This document shows, piece by piece, positions 23,205 through 36,708 of a stretch of 64,000 nucleotides of DNA. The position numbers and the translations under genes were made by a program. The notes below the pieces were generated by a model. That model saw only the letters and a list, made by a program, of their open reading frames with translations. It made no database searches and was not told where the DNA came from. This DNA is from Sesamum alatum (taxonomy: Eukaryota > Streptophyta > Magnoliopsida > Lamiales > Pedaliaceae), in the NCBI GenBank assembly GCA_034509735.1, contig JACGWO010000001.1, positions 10,184,854-10,248,853 on the forward strand, written 5' to 3'. The stretch's first letter is position 1. Every line of letters begins with the position of its first letter.

Positions 23205-24356
23205 CCTCTAATGCTTTTGTAAAGCACAGTTCTGTAGAACAAATCTCATGTATAATTTATCCTTTCTTTTTCCATATAGGGGACATGGGAGGAACATTTA
23301 GCCCTCATCATTCTTGAAATTTCATTATGAGAAGTCAAAACAAACCTGCAATTTTTTCAGTAACTTCATGAAATAGGAAGCTGCAAATAGAAATTATGTG
23401 AACTTCAGCATCTTCTCGTTTTATTCAATAAAGCTGAACATTTTTGCTACCAGATAAATGCTTTAGTCCATAAGTGGAGAAACTTTTTCCTTGGGCTTCA
23501 CCAGATCTTAGGACAATGGTAAACTTATTATTACAATGTCACTCTGTTCCTTCATGTCTGCGTCCTACTCAGCAAATGCAAGAATTCACCATTTTCAACT
23601 AATAGTAAAGGATATTATACCAGACTGAACCATGATCATAATAAACAACAAGTTTTCAAGCTAGAAAATAATTTTAAATTCAAGAGATTTTTCGTTTACT
23701 CATCAAACATAGTCTCATCCAACAACTGTTCTTGAATGTTCTCAAGAATATACATATGTTGTAAGCATAACGATATTCATCTCTTCCATCAATAATTTGT
23801 ACCGATGTTAGCTTCATAAAAACTTGCTGCTCAGGATGATCAAACCAAGTTCTTGTTCAACATGTGTTATCTAGTAGCAAATGGCTACTGAACGGGACGA
23901 GGACATCTAACTTGTTTTCTCTTTATTGTGTTCGAAAGCAACGTGTTTTGCTTCGGGCACATCTATATTGGCTCCGAGCATGACAAATGGAGTCCAGATG
24001 GAGGAGGCAAATATGAAGGAAACGACTTTATTTCTTGAAAAATTGTGCAGGTTTTTGTGTTTGAATCAATGTGTCCTCATATTAAACTTCACTTATGGAG
24101 AAGTCAATAGCAAATGGCACAAAACTAAGAACAATGTCGAGTATTTGTGGTAAAAAGCATATAATGCTTTTGCGTATGAAAATTGGTGGATAATTTTTCA
24201 TGTATGAACTCATATGTGATTTTGTCTTGGAATACAATTCTTTTCCAGACAAAAGATCCTCTGTGTGTGTAGAAAAGGAGAAAACGCAAAAAAACAGAAA
24301 CTTGGTGATCCTAATTTGTACAGGACTATGTTGTCTAAACTAGTGTATACGTCGTG
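23205..24356. other. Spacer after type D pseudogene
   Basis: No gene recognised. Partly a diverged copy of the spacer after the intact D gene. An open frame near 23926-24153 has no motif I recognise. Confidence 0.5.
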
Positions 24357-24626
24357 TTCTGCTCAAGCAAGATGTTAGTTCAATGAATAAATCCTCAGTG
24401 CATGGGATGGTTCGGCCACCCATTGGATAAAGGAATCCGAATTCCTCTTCAACTTGACATAGCAGATCCTGAAATGTGAATTCAAATACGACACTGGAAT
24501 AACAACCCGCTTCTTATCACTCTCCCCAATATAAATGGCAAAGTGCCCCTTTGGCACGTCAACTCCAGATGAAGATGATCTTCATTCGCTGGATAAAGAT
24601 CGTCTCAACAATTGGCGAATGGCCGT
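24357..24626 (-). pseudogene. SAUR type B-like pseudogene
   Basis: The reading runs [13 protein letters not shown], then [20 protein letters not shown] and VVIPVSYLN. The start codon is ACG instead of ATG. A TGA replaces an Arg codon at about residue 16, and a deletion within NHPSFQDLL shifts the frame so that the EEEFGF and GGLTIPC parts fall out of frame. It is the last SAUR trace before the PES gene. Confidence 0.88.
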
Positions 24627-26070
24627 TGTTGTATAAAGTGAATCTTGATGAGGCAAAAGAAAAAACTCTCTTGAAAGTAATCTGGAATGAGTGGAAGCTA
24701 AAAGAAGTAGAGGAGTTGTTTCTGGTATATAGGAGAGCAAGAAATGCAAATTTAGATTGAGTGGTGAACAGAGTCAGTTGGGCTGAGAAACATAAGCACA
24801 TGACATAGCCCCCAAACGACCCTACCATAATCAATCTGACAACAAAATGTTTCTCCTGAGTTCACAATTTGGTTAGATTTCCTTTAACCTTCCTGATTCA
24901 GATCAACGGCATACAATAGCCTCACTGATTAACGGTCACATTCAGTTCAATCGATTAGCAAGCAGACCATACAAGAAACAATAAACATGATATCCAGGCC
25001 ACAGCTTCCTCATAAATCTTGCATGTCAGTAGTAGTTGTTTTGGTCTCTCTCAAGGACAAGGACCAGATCACCATGAAAATCCCATTGAAATGGGCTTCA
25101 GTTTACAGCAGACAAATTATGAAGGAGAACATGATAAATGGGTGGGCTTGGGAGTATGAAAATGTTATCAACATTAACAAGTACGAAGAAGAAATTCTGA
25201 CTGACCTCAATTCGTGTCCAGCTGATCACGGCTCCTCTTGTCCTTCCCATCGTCGAGAGAATACCGTTCAAAGGAAAGGGAGTATGTCGAATTCCATTAA
25301 ATCATTGTTACCAACAGGCCAACGCATCGAGGAAAGTCGATACAGCAAGCACAGTATGGACTATGGAAGGAGTAAATGATTGTTGTTGCTTGCAGCTACT
25401 GCGACCCAAATTGGTTTGACCTATCGCCAGTCGACGAAGCATTGGACAAATAGAGACGGATGATTGTTTTTGCCTTACCTTCTTGGATCATCGACCCACA
25501 TATTGTCCTTTTTAGTTACACTAACATGAAATTTGTATTATTTTGTTGAACAAATTCAAATCTGAAATACCAAAACCAATCTTTCATATTTCATCCCAAC
25601 CGACGTTCATTTCCTGAAACTTGTTCTGGATTTGATCTGAAACAATCGCACCAACATCTGAATAAAAGGAACTGTAAACCAACCGCACTTCATCAAAACA
25701 TTGCTAACCTTGTAACAACACCTACGCGTTAGGGGACATCTCAGGATTATAAGGTCAGCAGAAAACTACAAATGATTCCAAGTCAAGCAAAAGGTGGAAC
25801 GGTAATAAGAGAGTGTAAGGGGTCGATTCCGACTTCACGTTCTCATCTTTCACCCAAAAAATTACCTCACAGAGCATCAAGTTGAGTGCCAGAAAATTGC
25901 ATAGAGATTAGAGAGTTTAATGCGGTGTCCACAATTAAAATACAATGCTTATAAAGATTGCTACAGTAAGATTGTCAAAATCACATTTTACAGCAAAATT
26001 GTAGCCGATCATAAATGATTGCCAATGCTAGACATACAAGATTAATATACCAAGCCGACTAGTAGAAAAT
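24627..26070. other. Spacer between SAUR array and PES 3' end
   Basis: One plus-strand open frame of 130 codons (24987-25379) stands out for length but shows no domain I recognise, no SAUR similarity and no clear promoter, so I do not call it a gene. The part next to 26070 is expected to hold the PES 3' untranslated region. Confidence 0.5.
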
Positions 26071-29000
26071 TTATGCAGATTTCTTGGCTTCATCTATCTT
26101 TTTCTTCCGTTCTTTCAGACGAAGTACATGTGCCCGTTTCCTCTCTTTGCCAATCTGGACAAGAAACCAACATATATGAGCGACACAAATTCAGAAGATT
26201 GAGATATACGTGCACAAACACATTAGCACACGTTCCATATGCATTACAAAGATTTCTTAGTTTATATTTAGAATATCTCCTGTTAAACAGATCTGACAGC
26301 TGATACCAACAACAATAACAATCAAGAATATACACGGTACCCAAAACAAATTGCAAGAGAAATTCAGTAAAGAGGTGCTGAAAACAATTGCATCTTCACA
26401 GATAAAGCCAAATAGTGTTTTCTAGAAAAAGTGGTTAGCTCAATAAAAGTACGCAAAAGGCTACCACTTTTCTTTAAACAATATCAACTAACAACCAAAA
26501 CAAAGGCCATAACTTTAATCAATCAAACAAACAAACACACAGCGAAAGAGAGAGATAAAATGATTGAATTTCTTACCTCCATTGCTTCTAGGAGCTTCCT
26601 CTTCTTGCGCGGCATTACAACCTTCGACATATTGTCAGCATCCTTAGCAAGTTGCTGCAAATCAGGGATAGTATCTGCTTCAGCATCCCTGCCCTCAATG
26701 TCACTAGAGAGAGCAGAATACTCGGCACCTTGAAGCTCTAGTTTCAATTCTTCATGATATTGTTTTTCCAACATTGACATCTAAATCCATGGAACATGTC
26801 AAAATATAGCAGCAGCAAGGAATCATAAGCTAATAATAAAATGGATATCACTGATAACATTTCTCATAGGGTAATTGACTAGATAGAGCAGAGGGGTGGG
26901 TGGAAGAAACATGCACTCAATGATGTCCCAAATTTTACATAACCAGACAGGATACGCCAAAAAATCCATTTCATTTCCAACATGTTATTTTTTCCTTGAT
27001 TGGACGGGATCCGATGGGTGCAAATTATAACAGTATTATACTACATCTTTTCCCAATTAAGGATCAAACAATTTCTAATGGCCATTTTGGGTATTCATGG
27101 GTGATACATATTTACATATACTTGAAGAGATATGAGTAAACCAGCACATCACAGAACCAGTTGGACACTAGTACCACACAACATATCATACACCACAATC
27201 TGTTAACAATCAGCTCATACTCATCAAATCTATACCTTCTGTTTTCTCTTAGCAGCTTCAATAGCTTCTGCCCGATCAATAATACCTAGTAAATTCTGGG
27301 GATCATCTAAATCTTCTTTTCCCATGCCAGGCAATGGTAAGACTTCTTTTCTTTCAGCAGCCTTCAGTCGTTCAATAGCTTCTGCATACTCAGGAATATG
27401 ACCTTCTGCTTCATTATCAACAAATGGAGACAAATGCGGTGGAGGAATACTGTCAAAATGGAAAATTGGAAAGTGTTAAAGACTTCTTAGTATAATAAGT
27501 GAAGCAACAGTGCTTCAGAAAATGGGACAAATATCACTGGTAGAACAAAGAAAGATGTGTTTTGTCCAAATAAGGGATGCAAGTAGGAAATACAAGTTAT
27601 AGGAGTCGGCCAGAAAAGGGAGCACGCCAATTCAATTGTACACACAATGTCTCACTCAAATAGGGCACTACAACTCTCGTATCTCCAGCAAGTAGGTCTT
27701 TATGTAAAGCTGCCACACTTGCCATTAAAAGCTAAACTATGGCATACTATATCTTCATGTTCTGACATGAAACTAATGGACATTATCCCTTTTTTCATTC
27801 TCACAGAGCATTCCACACTGGTAAGAGTCAGATAATTGATCTGTCATACACATGTCATAAACACCAGCTCCTTGGGGTATAAATTTCGGAAGCATACATA
27901 CAAGCACAATCACCAAACCCAGAGGACTCAATAATCAAACAATTCAGCATGTGTATCCCTGCACCAATATAGTTCAAGTACAAGAAGCATAATATTCAAA
28001 AAGAGAAGTTGGAACCCCCCTAGTGCAACTAAGTTACCAATTCCAAAATTTATATAAAACAAACTTCCTGATAAATAAGTTAAAGTAAGTTGGAACCCCC
28101 CTAGTGCTAGATGAAATTGTTCTGCAACTTACCATCCCACCATATATTTTTCAGTCGGCAATATAATGCGGGCATTTACGCAATCATAGACCCACTGTGG
28201 CTGGACATATTCTCTGGTGAGGAACTTGCGACCTTGTGCTGGCCTATCAACAACCTGCACAAATATGCAAGTAAATCTGAAAACATACTTATCAAAGCTC
28301 CTAGCAAATTCAGCTAATTGAAACATTTCTGGCGAGCAACCATCACAGTTGGAGTCCCTCGATAAGTTTCCATACTATGAGATGCAGAGCAAATGGGTCT
28401 GTATACCTCAACTCAAGACATTCCACATTCAATGTGATTAGATTAAATTAACAAATGTCACATATTAGATCGATCGTTCTACATTTCACAGAAACATTAA
28501 TACCAGATCTAGCTAGGTGCCCGCACACGTAGGCATTAGGGGACAGAGGGAGACAGGAAGAGAGAAATGGAAGGACAGGGAGAAAAAGAGGTCGAAAACA
28601 CAAGTGTATTTGCATATCCTTAAAGCATCTAATGGCAGACCTGATGAGTGATGCTCTGGTCAGACTCCTCAAACGGTGCTCCTTCACCTTCCCAAGAAAC
28701 CGTGCCACCAAAAGCAGGAATGACAAAGAGCAATGACTCTCTAGGAACCTGAACAAGAAACAGTTGGACCAGCAGAAATGTCACTAAACAGAAGAGGAAG
28801 GAGGGGGCAGTAACTATGAGGAAATGCGATATTGCCAGGAGAGAGGGAGATAGAGAGATAGTAGCACTGAAAACATGTCAATTATAGTACCAAGGAAAAT
28901 AAAATACAAAGAGGAAAACGGGAGTGCATATATAAGCAGAAAATGACTTCTTGATGGAACAGTAAAATTAGAGATTCTGTCTAAAGCATAAATTCTAAAT

Positions 29001-31770
29001 CAGCATGAATTCAGGGATTACACTATACCATAGCAAGATGTTATAGCACCTCACCTCACGACTCAAGAAGAATTTCATGTTCTTGAAGAGATTTTTACAT
29101 TCCCTTGTCTCTACATCTTCCTCATCCTCGCTAGTAGCATCTTCAACAAGGTGCATCAGAGCACCAGGTTCATTAGAAGGAAGTTGTTGCTGAAGTTGGG
29201 CAAGCCTCAGTTCAGACTCATCAAGCTTTGCACCCTCATTCTGGTCCTCAGTTTGCTCAGAGCCAGGTGAAGTAATGGCTTTTGTCTTCACTGAGGAACT
29301 TTGAGCATTGGCATCAAAATATCTTGACAAGGCATAAAGATCTGCAAAGTTACAACAACATCATTAGCAGAATCCACTCAGCATCAAGAGCTGCTTTTGC
29401 TTATTTCCATATTTTTTTAAGACATGAACTCTGCTATACGTTTCCTGTAATCTGCAATATGATAGGAAAAAAATAATACAAATCTAAATAAGCTAGAAGA
29501 TAAAGGATAAAAAATACCTGCAGCCAGACCTTCCAGCCGAGGGTCAAGAATGGGAGGGTACTTCACATTTATTGAATGGTAAAGTTTGAAATTAACAAAC
29601 GCAAGAAGAGTCTGCAAACAGAAGTCAGTGCAATGAATCTCACCACAGAAATTAACAACACAGACCACATTACTTCACAATCACCTAATTGTGAGAGAAG
29701 CAAATAATGGACTCTCAGATAAATTTCGGTTCAAACCACCAAGGGCAACAAGTAAAGGGAGTGAAGGAGAATCTTTAAATCCAAGAAACATCAAACAACG
29801 GGCTTAAGAGAAATATTCATTTGAAACTGGGATGTTCATACTTCCAAACAATAGGCTCCAATTAGATGTCACCCATTCACTGAATGAACTGTCTTAGCCC
29901 AAGCCTTAACTTAAGAGAGAGACAATTTAGTTCTCCCTCAAATTTGCTTTCAGAAATAAAAGCTAACATATTGGTCTTGCAGGCATATAAAAACCTCAGG
30001 CACGCAAAGGGGAAAATAAAACAGTAACAGATAACAAATGCAACTAATCCAACCTCATAAAATTCCAAAAATGTTAGCAAGACTCTGTAATCAACTTCAG
30101 GAAGTACTTGTTGCAATGCATGTGGAGTTAACCAAGTAATTTTTTGCCCCTCCACTTCTGCCTGTATAGATAGGATAAACAACCCATATGGTTAGGCAGC
30201 CAACAACAACACAGGTAATACATCACTACAAATTTATATATCATATCATACGCACTTGGTAGTATATTCCTTTCACGGAAATGAACGTCTTCCTGAGTTT
30301 ATGGGTACGAGAAATATAGGCCTGCCACTCATGACTCAACCTGTAAGCACCAAAGAAGCAAAACATACACATAAACAAGATCAACGAGTTGTCTTGAAAA
30401 CGTGAAAGGTCCGTGACACAACAAACAAAATATTATAAAATTCAAAACAAAGATGAAGGGCAGTAACCTTCTGCAGTGATGGACACGGTCCACAGGTATC
30501 TTTTCTCCATCTACAGCCTTATCCACAGCAGGCAACGCAGCAAATAGGTGTACCATACTAAGACAGTCATCAAGATCCCTCAGCGCATCAATGAATTTAG
30601 GATACCTAAATGCCACAAAAGTCGAATTGAGCAAACAGCACAAGAAACATCCCATGATACCAAGGAGCAAGAAACCATGAAATATCTAATAACTGCATGC
30701 CACCTCTCCTTAATAAGCCTGTCAAGAGTGTAAGTAGGCTTCCGTGTCAACAACCGTTCAGCAAGATCCCTGTTCTTCTTTGACATGGCTTTCTTGACCT
30801 TCTTCTCGTAAGAGCGTATGTCTCTCAACTTCTCTACCAAGGGATCGTGTCTGAGGAACATGATATCTTTCACATGATAATAGGAATGGTGATTTCCCTT
30901 CACCTTTTTCTTTGGTTCCCGAGGGAAGACACCTTTGAGGATGCATAGTTTCCTGGAATGAATTAAACTCAAATTAAATTACAGTCCAACAGTCATATAG
31001 AAACATCACCCAATTTCCATCAAAATTGAGCATATTACTAAGAAACTTAACAGAAACAAAAACTTGAAACATATGCATAAAAACATCACATAACTATCAC
31101 ACAGACAAAAATGTGCAGGTTACTAATGGAAAGGAAGAACAACAGAAACACCTCCAGCATAAATAATACCTGAAAGATAATGATAAACACTTCATATGAT
31201 TATTATAGCAGCAAAAATATGCAAACAACTAATAGAAACACCTTTATGCATAATTTCCTGGACCATAGAAGAAATTCAGCAAAGAACATGCTTCAAAAGA
31301 TTTTCTAATTAATAAAATAAACTCAGAAGAACTAGAACTTGAAACAAAAACACATTAATACAAGAAAATATCACAATCGGAATAGAAAACAACAATAAAA
31401 AAACTTTCAGGATTCATAACTCCAGTGTTTTCTTAGAATAAACTCCGCCGACACTTAGCTCTAAGCAAACCTATAATAAAATCACCGCAACTTCACTGCA
31501 TTAAAATTGATTACAACATTACTTAAAACAAACAAAGGAACGGCGAAATAGTGCGAACCTGAAGACTGGAAGGCTAACTTGGAGGTTTTTCACAGCTTGG
31601 GACCTCGTCACATAGTTCGCCGCATTTCCTTCCTTTTTCTTCCCCTGAAAAGAAAGCGACAAACAACAAAAATCAACTTAACCTGCGCGCCAAATTTCAG
31701 TATAGTTTCTGTTTACCAAGTGGTCCAAGGTGAAATTAGAACTTACGGGGGGCCTATAGTGCTTCGGCAT
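26071..31770 (-). CDS. PES: Pescadillo homologue, ribosome biogenesis protein
   Basis: Assembled from 13 exons, all borders GT-AG and phases consistent: 31770-31747, 31644-31559, 30952-30704, 30605-30468, 30340-30256, 30161-30054, 29611-29518, 29341-29055, 28748-28641, 28254-28133, 27449-27236, 26780-26577, 26154-26071. The product has 600 residues. It begins [19 protein letters not shown]; the Pescadillo N-terminal domain covers about residues 1-280 ([20 protein letters not shown]). An acidic linker lies near 310-345, the BRCT domain near 345-440 ([27 protein letters not shown]), and a basic coiled C-terminus ends [11 protein letters not shown]. In yeast and animals PES forms the PeBoW complex (BOP1, WDR12) for 27S/32S pre-rRNA processing in the nucleolus. 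Single copy here, oddly placed between two SAUR blocks. Confidence 0.96.
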
Positions 31771-31848
31771 GGCGCGAAGGCGGCGGCGAGTGGTGGCGGA
31801 GGAGTGGCTGGGAGAAGAAGGAGAGAGAATAACTGGGAGGAAGAGGCG

Positions 31849-32110
31849 AGGGTTTTATAAATTTATAGATTTGGGTTGGGCCTGGTCCGCCTGGAGAGTC
31901 TAAACAAGAATTCCCTAATTAGGGTTCGAAGCCTGGATCCAGCCGAATGCTTCAATACACCTCAAATTTGGGCCTCAGCCCTTTGGGTCTAACGGCTTAA
32001 AATAGTGGGCGGATGAGGCGACAGTTTTATGAGTTAACAGATTTGGGTTGGGCCTATTTAGCTTGAATCCTGGACCCAGAAAATGACTGGATTCCCCTCA
32101 ATTTTGGGCC
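31849..32110 (-). promoter_or_regulatory. PES promoter with site II motifs
   Basis: Four TGGGCC motifs (31877-31882, 31969-31974, 32049-32054, 32105-32110) and telo-box-like AACCCTAA on the coding strand near 31917-31925 lie 80-340 bp before the PES start. Site II plus telo-box is the known promoter signature of plant ribosomal-protein and ribosome-biogenesis genes, bound by TCP-class factors. Factor identity here is inference. Confidence 0.6.
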
Positions 32111-33450
32111 TAGGACCTTTTAGGCTGGAACGAGTTTAAGGCCTGGTCCAACAATTGCTCCAACCCATAATTTTCACATGATACTAATGTATAAAATATA
32201 CTAGATAGTAATTGTATTTTTGGAAAAATATAATATTTAAGATTAAAATATGAATGAGTATAAATACACAAAACTATAATGAATATAAAAATAAATTTAT
32301 CAAGAAAAAATGAGTGAATCCTTTTTTTAAAAGATAATCAACATTTACACTTAAATTTCAATACTAATTAGTTTGTCCAAAAAAAAAAATCTAGTAAATC
32401 TTTTGAATACATATATGAATGTCAATGAAAACTAAAAAATATTTTGTTACGTGGCAAAATAAATTTCAAAGAGATTTTCAAGTAAACAGCATGTCTATCC
32501 AAGTATGAGCATAGAGCTTTTATGTTTCTACTTTATTATGCTAGTCAACGTGGCACACTGTCTTTACGTACATATAATAAATAATATTTCACGTTTTAAA
32601 ATATATTATAAATAAAAAATAATATATATAAATCACATTTCAAAAAAAGAAATAAATAAAAAAAAAGAAACCAACTTATCGATAGTATTGGCATAAAAAA
32701 TAAATAAGAAAAGCAACCAACTTAGAAGTATTATTGGTATAACAAAAAATTGATGTCTCAGTGTAAGTAACCGTTCTTTGTGATTAAAAATGAAATTTTC
32801 TTTTTATATTGGTATAGATATAGATAAATATCTTAAATATAATTTATTTTGAAGAAAAAATACATTTTTTGGCTGTTATATTTATTGCATACCAAATAAG
32901 GGGTGATTGAATAGAACAAGATGAAGAAGTCCTCCTCCAAAACCCTAATTATCATCCCTATTCAGACTTGATATCATATCATAGCAAGCAAATCAAACCC
33001 CACCAGCTTTTGCTTTCTATGTTGGGCACAGAATACACCACAAAAACCTAAGTTCAATGCATCTATAAAGGTGAATAAAATGGCCCCTTTTCTCCATCTC
33101 TCTCATCATCAAGAAAAGCAGCATATATCTTTAATATCAACTACTAGAGAATGTGCTGAATATTAGGATATACATATATTCCAAGTTGCAATTTTCTCAT
33201 TGTTGGTTCTCTAATGTGGTAGGGCAGACTGTCCTCCAAATCCCCACAGATTAGTCAAAAATCCCATGTGATTTCTTCCCCAATTATTTCACCTGATATG
33301 TCTCCCACATCTGCCTATCCTTAAGTCTACTAATTTGCATGCATGCTTCTATATATACTTCACTTTTAAATCATACTCTCCAACACAAGTCATCTTCAAA
33401 AAGACTAACACACACTCCATACACAAACTCAACTCCCTCCAATTCTGAAG
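32111..33450. other. Spacer between PES and plus-strand SAUR
   Basis: AT-rich and gene-free to about 32900. The right end is the promoter of the next SAUR: a CCATGTGA block at 33264-33271 and TATA at 33350-33357, 180 and 95 bp before its ATG. Confidence 0.6.
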
Positions 33451-33771
33451 ATGGGATTCAGGTTAGATGCAATAGCTCAGACCAAAGAGAAACTCAGAAG
33501 AACACTTTCACCTAGAAAAGCAAACGTATCGACGTGCAATGACGTCCCAAAAGGCCATTTTCCAGTGTACGTCGGTGAGATGCACAGACGGTTTGTGGTT
33601 CCAATATGCTACTTGAACCACCCACTCTTCCAAGACTTGCTGCATTTGGCTGAGGAAGAGTTTGGATACAATCATCCAATGGGAGGCCTCACAATTCCCT
33701 GCCCTGAAGATTACTTCCTAAGCCTTACTTCTCAACTGAGTTCTTCTGATCAGATGACAGTTTCATTCTGA
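33451..33771 (+). CDS. SAUR protein, plus-strand block, copy 1
   Basis: Single-exon 106-residue SAUR. Longer basic N-terminus ([23 protein letters not shown]), then [56 protein letters not shown] and a short tail. The core lacks the two residues that A/B types have before KRF (GEMHRRF). Shares promoter layout with the gene at 36412: GGTAGGGCA, then a TTAGTCAAAA..CCATGTGA block, then TATA. Confidence 0.95.
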   Translation: MGFRLDAIAQTKEKLRRTLSPRKANVSTCNDVPKGHFPVYVGEMHRRFVVPICYLNHPLFQDLLHLAEEEFGYNHPMGGLTIPCPEDYFLSLTSQLSSSDQMTVSF

Positions 33772-33854
33772 TCAACTTCATAACTCCGGCACGTTGATGC
33801 AATGGAAACCTGAAACTGAGATGACTCAACTAGAATGCTGATTTTTGTAATTCA

Positions 33855-33905
33855 GGATAGATTCATATTCTTTCTTGCAGATTGCTTCTGCTTGTAGTCT
33901 GTAAA
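33855..33905 (+). promoter_or_regulatory. Possible DST-like mRNA instability element
   Basis: GGATAGAT about 85 bp past the stop codon is followed by GTAGTCTGTAA. The order GGA-ATAGAT-GTA resembles the DST element known in SAUR 3' untranslated regions that speeds mRNA decay. Spacing is looser than the classic element, so this is tentative. Confidence 0.4.
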
Positions 33906-36411
33906 TCTTATCAATGAATATAACCTTTCAGTAACTTTTTCTCAGGCTGTTATTCCCTCCAGGGAACACTCAGCATCATTTGTTAGCAACCGCAAAATAG
34001 AAATAAAAACGCGTCCAAACGTAAGAGAAATATCAAGACACAAGAACACACAGATTTTTACATTACAAACTGCTTTCAAACATACAACCATGAATGTTCT
34101 CTTTTTTTCCCAGATTTCTACCGCGTGCTAAGACATCACGCAGGACGACCAAACGAACACAAATCCAAGTTTTCACAATGTTTACTGTGCAGTATAAATT
34201 TATCAAATCATATCCTTATTGAGAAGGTAGGAAGCAATTTGTTTTTTATCATTGAGATGACAAATCCATGTGATTCCTCATGTGTTATGTTTCTTTTAGT
34301 TCCACCGTCCCTCTTTGCCTGCTTCGCGACACATTAGTGGCTTACAGGCAACAAAAACTCACAAAGAACTATCTCATCTTAACTGGTCTTGATATATCTA
34401 AAGCAGTAAAAAAAGCTGGCTTTTCATTGATAGCAACATTTCAAAACGCATTTCATTCACACATTTATTACCAAAAAATACGTACAAACTAATTGCATGG
34501 GGTATATACAGGTCAAAGTTTTGTGTTCTACGTACAAATGTTTAAGGAGCATTTGAAATAGTGCAAGTGAAGAGCAAAGACAACAGCACATGATACATCA
34601 CATGGTTCTGCTTTCCAACTCATCATCAAGAATTTAAGACATGTATGTTTGTTCAAGTGCAGAAGGCCCTACCACTTAGCACAACAAACAGCAGAGTTTC
34701 CCCTCGAAATTGTGGTGATAAGGAACGACAGACGCATAAATGCCTCTCGTCGACATATAGGGACCAAGAACCACCTAAAACATTTGAATATCTCTATATG
34801 GACTTTCATGAGCCAATGAATTTTATCCATTAGACCTCTAGAAAGCTTCGTCCTGCAGAGTACAGAACGTTGTAGATCCAGAGTTAGATCGTATTTATGT
34901 AGCTTCAAGCAGTAGCTTTGGGAGAATTCTAATCTTGGGACTTACTCAAATTTCAAATCTTTCTAGCATAACTATTAAAATTTAGTTTGTTGTTAAGGAT
35001 ATTAGATGTTGTTCATTCATGTTTCTGTTCATAATCCTGGTCAAATTATTCAAAAACCAAAGTAGAATCTCCATAATAATTGGTTGACAAGGAAAGTAGT
35101 TGATCAATTTCTTCGAACCTGATATGTCGACTTAAGTATATCAGAATGTCATATCCCTGAACAAGTACATATATTTCTTGGATTAGAATATGGGATCCCC
35201 ATAAGGGTTGACTTCATACAACTATATATATTTATATACTCTTAGTATTTTCAAGAACTTCAAGTCTGAACTCAACAAACGTGTTAACGATATGCTTGCA
35301 CCATGGCCTAGCTGGTGTGCAGAAAACCTCGACAGCAGGGGCCTGACTGACTCAATGATGGGCTATTCAATAGTTATATAGCATATTGTCTTCCAACAAG
35401 GTTCATAAAATTTATGCTAAAGACTCGAGTTTTAGCCTTATCCTTCCACGCGAATGTTGTTTTATCTCTGTGATCTACTTACATGACAAGTTGATGGATA
35501 TGACGAACCATTTTCCGTCCCCTTGCTGATAAGCCTCAACTGATCAGGTGGTGCTGTGTAACAAGAAGGAAACAAGGAAAAACAAGACGCTCGATGAATC
35601 AATTATTAAGTAATATATTCCTTTTCTGGATAAGATGTCTTCAATATTGAATTAGTGTCCCATAACTAGTTTCACATTTGTTATGTCCTAATTCTTGTCT
35701 GTTTGAACACACTGTCTAGCATGAGAAAAGGGGCATTGTAGCGACATCCCTTCTATCGAAACTTTATATTTCTATGCCATATACCGAAACTATTGAGATT
35801 TTGATCATTAGATGCTGAGATTAAGTACCTAAGGAAGATGAAATTTTCGCAAAATATGAACCTAAATAAGATCTTCCCAAAATTACTGCACCAGATATTA
35901 GTCATTGGGACATTTTATGATCACAAGGGCCTCTAATAACTTGTATATTGCCACCTGCTACACTAGCAAAACGGGCATGCATGCACAAATCTAAGTTCAA
36001 TGCTTCTCCAAACAAGTAGGCACCTCTTTTTCTATCTTCAATAATCATGATCAAGACATGTCCTTGACATCAACAACTGAACCAAAAGAATTGAAGGTCT
36101 TATGAGTGTTTTTTTGTTATGTGAACCTTAGAATATACTATAGAATTAGTCCCAACTTGCGGTTCTCGTTCGTTGGCTCCCTTAAGTGGTAGGGCACAAT
36201 GTCATGCTACAGATTAGTCAAAACCATGTGACTCTTTCTAATATCTTCCCTTATAATTTCCAGAGCTGCTCTTTTACTTCCAGTCCTCTCTACATGTATA
36301 TATAAGTAGTTCTTCCCCCAAACGAACGACTCAATTCAAAAACTTCCCTTCGATTCAACCATATATACAAGTCTCAAAAGTTTAGTCTCAAAATCTTCCC
36401 TTCGATTCAAC
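33906..36411. other. Spacer with two orphan SAUR promoter blocks
   Basis: No intact gene in 2.5 kb. Plus-strand 34255-34310 matches the coding-strand promoter of type A genes (GACAAATCCATGTGATTCC, then TCATGTGTTATG), yet no SAUR follows before 36412. A second block in the opposite direction lies at 34599-34615. The promoter of the next SAUR (CCATGTGA at 36224-36231, TATA at 36297-36305) occupies the right end. Confidence 0.6.
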
Positions 36412-36708
36412 ATGGGAATCAAGCTAACTGGAAAGAAGAAGACACGTCAAACTGATCATTCCTCCAAGAACGGTAGCTTTTCAACGACATGCATTGACGT
36501 CCCAAAAGGGCATTTAGCCGTGTACGTAGGCGAGTCCCACAGGCGGTTCGTCGTCCCAATATCTTACCTAAACCACCCATTGTTCCAGGAGCTGCTACGG
36601 TGGGCAGAAGAAGAGTTTGGATACGATCATCCAACGGGCGGCCTCACAATCCCTTGCACCGAGGATTACTTCTTAAGTCTTACAGCTTTGATCAACTCTT
36701 CTTCTTGA
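36412..36708 (+). CDS. SAUR protein, plus-strand block, copy 2
   Basis: Single-exon 98-residue [22 protein letters not shown] at the N-terminus, core [59 protein letters not shown]. Most similar in this window to the gene at 33451, shared traits being [18 protein letters not shown] and EDYFLSLT; the pair probably arose by local duplication. The 3' flank has a GTAGTA-rich run near 36769-36800. Confidence 0.95.
   Translation: MGIKLTGKKKTRQTDHSSKNGSFSTTCIDVPKGHLAVYVGESHRRFVVPISYLNHPLFQELLRWAEEEFGYDHPTGGLTIPCTEDYFLSLTALINSSS

Noticed and set aside
24987..25379. 130-codon open frame considered as a gene
   Set aside because: No recognisable domain, no TATA or promoter block, next to decayed SAUR sequence; likely chance, though a transcript would change this.
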